A stretch of 6,319 nucleotides of DNA, taken from Flammeovirgaceae bacterium (GTDB lineage Bacteria; Bacteroidota; Bacteroidia; Cytophagales; Cyclobacteriaceae). The stretch lies in assembly GCA_003229495.1 (NCBI GenBank), contig QIEB01000674.1, positions 1 to 6,319 on the forward strand. Direction: 5' to 3'. Shown in pieces: positions 1 through 6,319 of this stretch (position 1 is the first letter of the stretch; each line of letters opens with the position of its first letter). The notes beneath the pieces were generated by a model, which saw only the letters and a list, made by a program, of their open reading frames with translations, did no database searches and had not been told where the DNA came from. A program made the translations under genes and the position numbers.

Positions 1-1194
1 CAGTTCCATTACCCGGAAATTGATAGCAAAAAGACTATTTATTTTTGCGGTAATTCCTTGGGTTTACAACCAAAAAAGACCATCGATTACCTCCGGATAG
101 AATTAGAGGATTGGAAAAATCTAGCGGTAGAAGGGCACTTCCATGGTACAAACCCCTGGTTTGAATATCACAAATTCCTTAAAAAAGGGTTGGTTGAACT
201 AACCGGTGCAATAGATGGCCAGGAAGTAACTCCCATGGGAAGCCTCACCTCCAATTTGCATCTTATGATGGTCTCGTTTTTTCGTCCAACGAAGCAACGG
301 TATAAGATCATTATGGAATCCGGTGCATTCCCCAGCGATCAATACGCGGTTGAAACCCAGTGTCGTTTTCATGGTCTGGATCCAGCTGATGCTGTAATAG
401 AATTGGCACCAAAGCCGGGTGAATATATATTGGAAACTACCGATGTCATCAATTGCATAGAAGAAAACCGGAGGCAACTGGCTTTGGTTTTGATGAGCGG
501 TATTCAATATTATTCAGGGCAACTATTCGACATAGAAACTATAACCAGAGCAGGTCACCAGGCAGGGGCAATGGTTGGGTGGGACCTGGCCCATGCAATA
601 GGTAATATTCCTTTGTCTCTACATGAGCATCAGGTTGATTTTGCGGTGTGGTGCAGCTATAAGTATTTGAACTCCGGACCAGGCGGCACCGGAGGTATCT
701 TTGTCAATCAACGTCATGGAAGGAATGTGGATCTGAAGCGTTTCGGTGGCTGGTGGGGCCATGCGGAAGAAGAGCGTTTTCAAATGAAAAAAGGATTTAT
801 TCCAATGGTTGGCTCAGATGGATGGCAGTTGAGTAATGCTAATGTGCTGTCAATGGCTGTCCAGAAAGCTTCGTTAGACATATTTTTGGCTGCAGGAATA
901 GATAACATTAGGAAAAAGAGTCTGCTTCTAACGGGCTATTTAAACTATCTTTTACAAAAGGCGGAGGCGGGCTCAGGGATATTTCAGGTAATAACACCAG
1001 AGGAAAGCCACGGATGCCAGCTATCCCTATTATTTCATGAGAGAGGAAAGCAAATCTTTCAAGAATTGTCTAATCAATCTATAGTAGTTGACTGGCGCGA
1101 GCCAAATTGTATCAGAACGGCTCCTGTACCTCTGTATAACAGTTTTCAGGAGGTATTCGAATTCAGCCAAAATCTTGAGAAACTTCTGGTATAA
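1..1194 (+). CDS. kynU: Kynureninase, 5'-truncated by window edge
   Basis: Cytoplasmic PLP enzyme that hydrolyses L-kynurenine to anthranilate plus alanine, or 3-hydroxykynurenine to 3-hydroxyanthranilate plus alanine. The frame is open from base 1, giving 397 visible residues and a TAA stop at 1192-1194. The family is usually about 420-465 residues, so roughly 20-30 N-terminal residues lie upstream; the TTG at 58 is only the Leu of the conserved FCGNSLGLQP motif, not a start. Family hallmarks in order (visible numbering) are SLTSNLHL, the AFPSDQ PLP-ring loop, LMSGIQYYSG, WDLAHAIGN with Asp195 and His198, CSYKYLN with Schiff-base Lys221 preceded by Tyr220, GWWGH, LSNAN, and near the C-terminus IRTAPVPLYNSF with the substrate-carboxylate Arg. 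All expected catalytic residues are present, so the protein is probably active. Small departures from the commonest pattern are SNAN for SNPP and Cys for Gly in PNCIR. It is followed at once by a decayed kmo relic, the usual partner gene in Bacteroidota. Confidence 0.95.
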   Translation, partial: QFHYPEIDSKKTIYFCGNSLGLQPKKTIDYLRIELEDWKNLAVEGHFHGTNPWFEYHKFLKKGLVELTGAIDGQEVTPMGSLTSNLHLMMVSFFRPTKQRYKIIMESGAFPSDQYAVETQCRFHGLDPADAVIELAPKPGEYILETTDVINCIEENRRQLALVLMSGIQYYSGQLFDIETITRAGHQAGAMVGWDLAHAIGNIPLSLHEHQVDFAVWCSYKYLNSGPGGTGGIFVNQRHGRNVDLKRFGGWWGHAEEERFQMKKGFIPMVGSDGWQLSNANVLSMAVQKASLDIFLAAGIDNIRKKSLLLTGYLNYLLQKAEAGSGIFQVITPEESHGCQLSLLFHERGKQIFQELSNQSIVVDWREPNCIRTAPVPLYNSFQEVFEFSQNLEKLLV

Positions 1195-1195
1195 A

Positions 1196-1248
1196 CCAGA
1201 AATCAGTGTTGTTTTAGGTTCGGGCCTGGCCGGCCCCCTGATTTCAGG
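1196..1248. repeat. Imperfect inverted repeat with inner GC hairpin between convergent genes
   Basis: CCAGAAATCAG (1196-1206) pairs with CTGATTTCAGG (1238-1248) in 10 of 11 positions, including an uninterrupted 8-bp core. Inside it GGGCC (1222-1226) pairs with GGCCC (1232-1236). It lies just after the kynureninase stop codon, where a transcript end would be expected. There is no T-run after it on either strand, so it is not a canonical intrinsic terminator, and it overlaps the kmo relic, so the arms may simply be leftover coding sequence. Confidence 0.3.
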
Positions 1249-1330
1249 ATACCTGGTGCCAAGAGGTTGTCATGGATGAGGTATTGGAGCGCCGAAACGT
1301 AGAAAACTGATGGCGGGTTGTTGGATATTC
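1199..1330 (+). pseudogene. kmo: Relic of kynurenine 3-monooxygenase N-terminus (kmo)
   Basis: Reading in frame 2 from 1199 gives EISVVLGSGLAGPLISGYL followed by VPRGCH up to 1273: a beta strand plus the GxGxxG dinucleotide-binding turn of an FAD monooxygenase. A stop (TGA) follows at 1277. Skipping one base at 1274 continues in frame 3 as DEVLERR (1275-1295). The spacing from GSGLAG to ERR then matches the family exactly (human KMO GGGLVG to EAR, 26 residues in both). After that the match is weaker: frame 2 again gives RRKLMAGCWIF (1298-1330), which can be laid over the KMO segment R-K-x-x-AGRSIN. There is no ATG start, at least one and probably two or three frameshifts are needed, and the remaining 85-90% of a gene of about 450 codons is absent, replaced by the convergent mltF-like gene. 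Another FAD monooxygenase is possible from the motif alone, but the position right behind kynureninase argues for kmo. The piece is non-functional. Confidence 0.8.
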
Positions 1331-1339
1331 AAAGCTTGG

Positions 1340-2809
1340 TCAAAGCTCCGAAAGCACCGGTTGATTTGACATAAGTTGTTTGTATTGATCGAACCTGTAC
1401 AGTATTTCATCCACATAATGCACCGGCTCCTGACCCCTGCAATAGCCTGCGGAAACTACCGGATCGTTGTAGAACTCCGGCTCGGACTTTTTCAATAAAT
1501 AAAAGGCCACATGATCATCCCAAATGGTTGGATCCTTATCATATTTTGTACATAATTTTCTGGCGTCCAGGACATGGCCCTGGCCCACATTGTAAGAGCC
1601 CAAAACGAACTTGATGCGTTCCTCATTATTTGGCACCTTTGGCTGCCAGAATTCATCCAGCCATTTTAAATATTTTACACCAGCAGAAATACCTTGTTGG
1701 GGATTTTCAGGATCAGTAGCACCGAATTGCTTGGCAGTTGCCGGCATAAGTTGCATTAACCCCTTGGCACCTACCCAACTATCGGCTTTGAGATTAAATT
1801 TGGACTCCTGAAATATTAAGGATGCAAGTAATTCCCAATCCCAACCCAATTCCAGAGCGCCCTTTCTGATCAAGCTGTCATATGGGCTAAGCTGGTTACC
1901 AACCAGCGTTGAGTATTCGCTGTGTACCCGCCTAAGTGAGGCTTTGGAACTTTTAAAATATCGATCGTAAATGGTATAGAAAGGTACATTTTTTTTCATC
2001 TGGTTCAGCCAGGAGTTTGTGGTCTGAAGCAGATTCACAGCACTTTGACGAATTCCCCAGGCGATTCTTTGGGAAAAGCTTATAGGAGTTTCAATATCCA
2101 GGTTTTTGTGATAGGTAGCATTCAACCTGGCCACATTCTCGTCTGCCACAGTAAACATAATATCCCCGTTAGCAACTCTTTGTATCAGGGTTTCCACTTC
2201 AATATTACCGGGCTCTTCCACGATTATCACATCACCTCCCATCTCTTCGGACAAGTTTTGTAAACGGCTTACAAAACTCGAGCTTTTACGTACATGTACT
2301 TCCTGACCTATCAAATCCACCTGGTCCCGAATCATTTGCTTTTCGATCTCATGTAATTTCATTTGGCGCCAATTGTCAGGTTTTTTTTGAACCAAAACCT
2401 GACGTGATAGGGTCAACCGGTTGGTGAAAGCAATTCGCTCTGCCCGCTTCTTAGTTACAGTTAAATTATAAGCTACAATATCCCCTTCTCCACTATTTAG
2501 TTTGGACATTGCGTCGTCAATATCAGTAGTAATCATCAATTCAAGTTCGACACCCAGGTCCTCAGCCAACAAACTCAGAAGTTCATATTCATATCCCATG
2601 GGCTGACCCTTGTAGATAAAATAACTGGTAGTACTGTTATCCACGATGGCTATCAGCTCTTTGATCTTGTCAAGGTCGAAGTCAACTACTTGCTCTGGCC
2701 CTTCATTCGCGCTGGTGTCCCCTTCAGTGTGGTTGTTAGCACAAGCCGTAAGCAGTAGTCCCAGGCAGAAAATAATGCTGGTAATTTTCAGATTCAATAT
2801 TCCCGACAT
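1340..2809 (-). CDS. mltF: MltF-like lipoprotein: solute-binding domain fused to lytic transglycosylase
   Basis: Predicted membrane-anchored murein lytic transglycosylase that cleaves the MurNAc-GlcNAc bond with formation of 1,6-anhydro-MurNAc. With the ATG at 2807-2809 it has 489 residues, close to the family length. Residues 1-23 form a lipoprotein signal peptide with lipobox LTAC (Cys23). Roughly 49-285 is an SBP_bac_3 periplasmic binding domain, with GYEYELLSLLAEDLGV and a GDIVAYNLTVTKKRAERIAFT stretch typical of the family. Roughly 309-440 is the SLT domain: IFQES with catalytic Glu335, GLMQLMPATA (350-359) and SYNVGQGH (405-412). A longer reading to a TTG at 2842 adds MYIIRHPTELF before the signal peptide and is less likely. 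The residues after Cys23 (ANNHTEGD) do not form an obvious surface-export signal, so a periplasm-facing location is inferred. There is no Shine-Dalgarno sequence before the ATG. The stop lies right beside the kmo relic, tail to tail with kynureninase. Its role is probably wall turnover; the ligand of the binding domain is unknown. Confidence 0.92.
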   Translation of the reverse strand: MSGILNLKITSIIFCLGLLLTACANNHTEGDTSANEGPEQVVDFDLDKIKELIAIVDNSTTSYFIYKGQPMGYEYELLSLLAEDLGVELELMITTDIDDAMSKLNSGEGDIVAYNLTVTKKRAERIAFTNRLTLSRQVLVQKKPDNWRQMKLHEIEKQMIRDQVDLIGQEVHVRKSSSFVSRLQNLSEEMGGDVIIVEEPGNIEVETLIQRVANGDIMFTVADENVARLNATYHKNLDIETPISFSQRIAWGIRQSAVNLLQTTNSWLNQMKKNVPFYTIYDRYFKSSKASLRRVHSEYSTLVGNQLSPYDSLIRKGALELGWDWELLASLIFQESKFNLKADSWVGAKGLMQLMPATAKQFGATDPENPQQGISAGVKYLKWLDEFWQPKVPNNEERIKFVLGSYNVGQGHVLDARKLCTKYDKDPTIWDDHVAFYLLKKSEPEFYNDPVVSAGYCRGQEPVHYVDEILYRFDQYKQLMSNQPVLSEL

Positions 2810-2852
2810 AAACAATTCAGTTGGGTGCCGGATAATATACAAAATTCGTTAG

Positions 2853-2869
2853 ACTTTTGCTTCAAAAGT
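2853..2869. promoter_or_regulatory. Perfect 7-bp dyad upstream of the mltF-like gene
   Basis: ACTTTTG (2853-2859) and CAAAAGT (2863-2869) are perfect reverse complements separated by 3 bases. The dyad sits 44 bases before the ATG at 2809, within the range for an operator or a 5'-leader hairpin. It could equally belong to the 3' end of the upstream receptor transcript, but it is AT-rich and not followed by a T-run. The function is unknown. Confidence 0.3.
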
Positions 2870-2905
2870 GCCCCCAGGCCCGGCGGCGGAACGGGTCCCG
2901 GGTCC
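2870..2905. repeat. GC-rich patch with tandem CGGGTCC and a possible hairpin
   Basis: In this 36-base patch 31 bases are G or C, far above the surroundings. CGGGTCC occurs twice in tandem (2892-2898, 2899-2905). GGCCCG (2877-2882) can pair with CGGGTC (2892-2897), including one G-T wobble, around a 9-base loop. On the minus strand this lies about 135 bases past the receptor stop and just before the AT-rich dyad at 2853-2869. It may help end receptor transcription, but there is no T-run directly after it. I find no coding match in the 2810-3037 gap. Confidence 0.25.
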
Positions 2906-3037
2906 TTCTTATAGAAAATAGTGCTAGTGTTCCTAGGGATCACTTGCAGCCCCACTGTACAATTCCCCGAAAAGGGCTCTTAACACCAAAAGACTTTGCG
3001 CCAGGTGGTGGTTTTACCCATTTCAACTTGGATTACC

Positions 3038-6000
3038 CTAAAAGGTATACCTCAATCCAAGTCGAGCATTCCAACGTGCACCGCTTACACCAGACTGAAT
3101 GATACTCCATGGATCACCACCATCCGAGAAGGAGAAAGCAGGTGTCTGCGGATCCTCAGGAGTTGTTGGCAAGAATCCCACGAAATTAATCAACTGGAAG
3201 TTCTGGTTGTCACTTATTTGATATCTGCGGCCCCAGTCATTGTTCAGTAGGTTGGAAAAGTTAAATATATCAATGGCTATTTCCAGCGTGTGTCGACGAC
3301 CGCCGGTATTTATAAAAAACTCCTGAGCGGCCCTAAAGTCCAGTATGCTCTCAAATGGCATGCGGCCACCATTTCTTTCCGCATATTGTCCCCTGCGCTC
3401 ACTTAAATAGTCATCTCGATTGATAAATGCATCCAGCGCCTCCCACTGGGCCATGGCATCAGGTTCTGACATCCTGGCTACCACCTGGCCACCCATGCCA
3501 TCGTCCACCAGCTCTCCGAAAACGATCTCACCTGAACTAGCTGGGACATAAATTAAATTCCTGGCCTCATCCGTTCCGGGATCATCGTTAGTCAATTGAC
3601 CGCCATCATCAGCGTACACATAGCTGAACGGTAACCCGTCCTGTCCATTGTAAAATAGAGAAATGGAAGTGGCAAACTTATTAGCGTATTCCCAACGTTT
3701 GGATACATATCCGCTGATCCTGGATCCCGTGGCAAACTGAGATCGCTGTAATCCAGTGGGGTTGTTTCTACCAGTAACGCTCTGATACTCCTGCCATTGG
3801 GAGGAGTTGATGAACACCGTACCATCGAAAAGAGACTCCGCATGGGTATAAGCATAGGCTATACTACCGGTAAACCCGTTTTGCAAAGGCTTTTGCAACT
3901 GGAAGGTAAAACTAAAAGTATTTCCCTTACTGGTGTTGGTCGCCAGTGTAATGTAGTTGTAAGTAGGATCCAGCAAATTATTGTCGAATATTGGTCGATT
4001 GTCCGGAGTGCCAGTCAAAACGCCAATTGGATCTAACGGCTTATTCACACCTTGATACCGAATGTCATTCACTTTGGTAGTGTACTGTAAATCTATGGTT
4101 CCAATTAATCCCCACCAAGGCAACTTATGATCAACCCCTAAACTAGCCTTGAATATCTGGGGAAACTTGAAATCGTCTGCAAATAAGTCTACATCACCTT
4201 GAGGGCCTCCGGTAATGGCGGGCTGCTTTGTCAAATCAGGCTCAAAGGGTATCCCCAGTGAACCATCTCCACTAGGTGGAGCAAAGCCAGCCCCATTAAA
4301 GATGGAAGTAAATCCACTGGTCAAACCATTTCTCAGATAAATACCTCCGGGCCACACATAGGGGATACGGCTGGTAAAAATTCCCAACCCTCCACGAATC
4401 TGGGTGCTCTTGTTGCCGCTTATGTCCCAGTTGAACCCGAAACGGGGACTCCAGTGAAGTTGGGTGCTTGGCACTTTGCCAGCTGTTGACCCTTCCAGGT
4501 TATATCCTTCACCTTCTATGATGGGTATAGTAGTATTATCAAATTGTGAATTCTCCACTCCGTCTGTAAGGAAAATGGGAATATCAACCCGGAGTCCACC
4601 AGTCAATTTCAAATTTTCGTTCACCTGAAATTCGTCCTGAACATAGAAACCCAATTGTAGGGTGTTGAAATCCGCCGCTACTGAAACTGCATCATCTCCA
4701 ATATTCTCATCGGCTTGCTCATGACCGTATAGAAAAAGCCATGCTTCTGGTATAGTTTGTAAGAATTTTTCTTTGTTATTGAATCTATACTGCGGAGGAT
4801 GGAAAGGCAGGAACAAATTGAAAATGTTAAAATACTCGTTGTGGGTGCCAAAAGTCAGTGTGTGCCTACCTCGATACAGATTAAAATTGTTGGTCAGAGT
4901 GATCACGTCCTGATTCACTACATTGGCGTGAGAAAATGGATCACTTCCCAAATTAATAACTGCGGGACCATCTGCAATTTGAATGGCGGGAAAAGGCTGG
5001 CCGGTGACTTCCCGGTCATCCCGAACGGTGGTAATACCTATTAGCAAGCTGTTTGATGAGTTAGAAAAATTACTCTTCAACTCTATAGAGCCATTGTTGG
5101 TAATGGATGGGAATGTCTGGCCGCTGTTGGCATAGCTGACATTGGCGCTGGAGCTCTGACTAGGACCTACTTGGGAAGCCTTAGTATAGCGGTATCTAAC
5201 CGCTAATTTGTGTTTCTGACTGATATTATAATCCAGGTTTAACATGAACTTTTCTCCATCCAGCAAATTAGTGGTACTTAAGTATTCACCCGGTTCATAG
5301 TTGTATAGATTTCGTGCATGGTCGCCAATGGCGTCGAAGTCATCTAAAGTCGCATCCCCTTGGTATTCACTGATACTAAATGGTTGGGGGGTCTCATCCC
5401 GTTGGATTTCTGCTAACACAAAAAAGAACAATTTATCTTTTATAATTGGGCCTCCCAATCGGAACCCGTAGGTTTTGTTACTAAAATCTGCAAGTTTCAC
5501 CCGATCCACACTGGGGTCATCAGTAGGCGTCTTGCCTGACAGCCCCTCATTACTGACCAGATACCAGGCCGATCCCTCAATCTCGTTGGAGCCTGTCCGG
5601 GTTACGGCGCTTATACCGGCTCCCGCCAGCCCCCCCTGTCGTACATCATAAGGTGCCAGGACAATCTGAAATTGTGAAATGCCATCCACACTGATAGGTG
5701 ATATCCCGGTTTGACCTCCATTAGTCCCATTATTGGCCAGTCCAAAGTAGTCATTGGTTGGCGCTCCGTCAATAAAAACGGAGTTATAGCGATTATTTAG
5801 ACCTCCGAAAGAAATAGCCCCATTAATACCCACACTGGTATTTGCTAGTGGAGACATTCTGGTAAAATCATTCAGGCTCCTACTAACAGTTGGTAGTTGT
5901 TGTATGGTGTAGTCGTTGACCACCGTTTCTTGTGCCGATCGGTTTCCATCGAACACATCACCGGTGGTAGATACAATTTCCACAGCTTCCAAAAGAGTGA

Positions 6001-6319
6001 TTTCATCACTCAATTCAGTGTCCAGTCGAAACGTTTGACCCAAATCCAGGTAAATACCTGCTTGGGCAAACGATTCAAATCCTACGAAACTGATGGTTAC
6101 CGTATAAGGTCCACCGACATTCATATTGTTGAGGCGGTAAGCTCCTGTAACGTCGGTTACATTCCCAAATTGCGCATTGGTTGGCTGGTGAACGGCTATC
6201 ACTGTAGCGCCGGGAATCGCTTCTCCATTTGAGTCGGTAATGGTTCCGTTCATGCTTGAGGTGGTAGATCCCTGACCCCATACTGCCGGTGTATTCAGTA
6301 GTATCGCAGCACCAAGTAA
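3038..6319 (-). CDS. TonB-dependent outer-membrane receptor, Oar-like, start beyond window
   Basis: Outer-membrane active transporter powered by TonB-ExbBD; the substrate cannot be told from sequence. The frame is open to the window edge (1093 codons seen, stop TAG at 3038-3040). The ATG at 6251-6253 is internal: the 22 codons before it read LLGAAILLNTPAVWGQGS and TTSS, the hydrophobic core and likely cleavage region of a signal peptide, so only the first few residues are missing. Visible residues about 23-110 are a CarboxypepD_reg-like beta-sandwich (MNGTITDSNGEAIPGATV, GAYRLNNM). About 130-250 is the plug, with LPTVSRSLNDFTRMSP, GGLNNRYNSVFIDGA, APYDVRQGGLAGAGISAVTR and GSNEIEGSAWY, the pattern of Oar-type receptors. 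The rest is a beta-barrel ending in GLRYTF, with the C-terminal Phe used by the BAM complex. No SusD-like partner follows. The next gene on this strand, mltF-like, starts 228 bases downstream and is probably transcribed separately. Confidence 0.93.
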   Translation of the reverse strand, partial: LLGAAILLNTPAVWGQGSTTSSMNGTITDSNGEAIPGATVIAVHQPTNAQFGNVTDVTGAYRLNNMNVGGPYTVTISFVGFESFAQAGIYLDLGQTFRLDTELSDEITLLEAVEIVSTTGDVFDGNRSAQETVVNDYTIQQLPTVSRSLNDFTRMSPLANTSVGINGAISFGGLNNRYNSVFIDGAPTNDYFGLANNGTNGGQTGISPISVDGISQFQIVLAPYDVRQGGLAGAGISAVTRTGSNEIEGSAWYLVSNEGLSGKTPTDDPSVDRVKLADFSNKTYGFRLGGPIIKDKLFFFVLAEIQRDETPQPFSISEYQGDATLDDFDAIGDHARNLYNYEPGEYLSTTNLLDGEKFMLNLDYNISQKHKLAVRYRYTKASQVGPSQSSSANVSYANSGQTFPSITNNGSIELKSNFSNSSNSLLIGITTVRDDREVTGQPFPAIQIADGPAVINLGSDPFSHANVVNQDVITLTNNFNLYRGRHTLTFGTHNEYFNIFNLFLPFHPPQYRFNNKEKFLQTIPEAWLFLYGHEQADENIGDDAVSVAADFNTLQLGFYVQDEFQVNENLKLTGGLRVDIPIFLTDGVENSQFDNTTIPIIEGEGYNLEGSTAGKVPSTQLHWSPRFGFNWDISGNKSTQIRGGLGIFTSRIPYVWPGGIYLRNGLTSGFTSIFNGAGFAPPSGDGSLGIPFEPDLTKQPAITGGPQGDVDLFADDFKFPQIFKASLGVDHKLPWWGLIGTIDLQYTTKVNDIRYQGVNKPLDPIGVLTGTPDNRPIFDNNLLDPTYNYITLATNTSKGNTFSFTFQLQKPLQNGFTGSIAYAYTHAESLFDGTVFINSSQWQEYQSVTGRNNPTGLQRSQFATGSRISGYVSKRWEYANKFATSISLFYNGQDGLPFSYVYADDGGQLTNDDPGTDEARNLIYVPASSGEIVFGELVDDGMGGQVVARMSEPDAMAQWEALDAFINRDDYLSERRGQYAERNGGRMPFESILDFRAAQEFFINTGGRRHTLEIAIDIFNFSNLLNNDWGRRYQISDNQNFQLINFVGFLPTTPEDPQTPAFSFSDGGDPWSIIQSGVSGARWNARLGLRYTF

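Noticed and set aside
1088..1279. A 63-codon plus-strand open frame overlapping the kynureninase end as a real small gene.
   Set aside because: Its first part is the kynureninase gene read in another frame, and only the tail (from about 1199) is meaningful, as a kmo relic.
2807..2842. A TTG at 2842 as start of the mltF-like gene, giving 500 residues.
   Set aside because: It places 11 residues ahead of a compact lipoprotein signal peptide that begins naturally at the ATG of 2807-2809. The ATG gives the usual distance to the lipobox.
2830..2870. A Bacteroidota-type promoter (TTTG, spacer, GAATTTTG) upstream of the mltF-like gene on the minus strand.
   Set aside because: The -7 element only partly fits TAnnTTTG and the spacer is short at about 15 bases, so it is too weak to annotate.
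2857..3250. Plus-strand open frames of 81 and 84 codons over the receptor 3' end and the gap.
   Set aside because: Low-complexity composition with no recognisable motif, overlapping the real receptor on the other strand.
6251..6253. The ATG at 6253 as the start of the TonB receptor.
   Set aside because: It is preceded in the same frame by a hydrophobic signal-peptide core open to the window edge. Starting here would leave an outer-membrane protein without a signal peptide.
1..6319. CRISPR array, tRNA or rRNA, insertion sequence, phage or defence genes.
   Set aside because: No regularly spaced repeats, cloverleaf, transposase or integrase motifs, or defence-type domains were seen on either strand.

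Overview
The window looks like an ordinary chromosomal segment from a member of the Bacteroidota (Cytophagia, Saprospiria or Flavobacteriia; I cannot resolve which). Three things point there: a TonB-dependent receptor with an N-terminal carboxypeptidase-regulatory-like domain and an Oar-like plug, an MltF-type lipoprotein, and a eukaryote-like kynureninase of the kind found in aerobic Bacteroidota. Base composition is moderate, and starts are not preceded by strong Shine-Dalgarno sequences, which also fits. Both ends of the window cut through genes.

Layout: 1-1194 (+) is kynureninase, missing about its first 20-30 residues because the window begins inside it. Directly behind it, at about 1199-1330 (+), lies a short decayed piece that still reads as the FAD-binding N-terminus of a flavin monooxygenase. 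By position and residue spacing it is almost certainly a relic of kynurenine 3-monooxygenase (kmo). It has lost its start codon, carries frameshifts, and the rest of the gene is gone. Converging on it is an intact mltF-like gene, 1340-2809 (-), for a lipoprotein with a periplasmic solute-binding domain followed by a lytic transglycosylase domain. A 228-base non-coding stretch (2810-3037) contains a perfect 7-bp dyad and a very GC-rich patch. From 3038 to the right edge (-) runs a TonB-dependent outer-membrane receptor. Its frame stays open through the edge and includes most of a signal peptide, so its start is outside the window.

How they work together: kynureninase belongs to tryptophan catabolism, and in some Bacteroidota to tryptophan-derived NAD synthesis. 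The broken kmo suggests that at this locus the hydroxylation step was lost or is supplied from elsewhere. The two minus-strand genes both act in the cell envelope, but nothing shows that they share a function or a transcript. I see no CRISPR array, RNA gene, transposon or defence system. The most noteworthy observation is the kmo relic.
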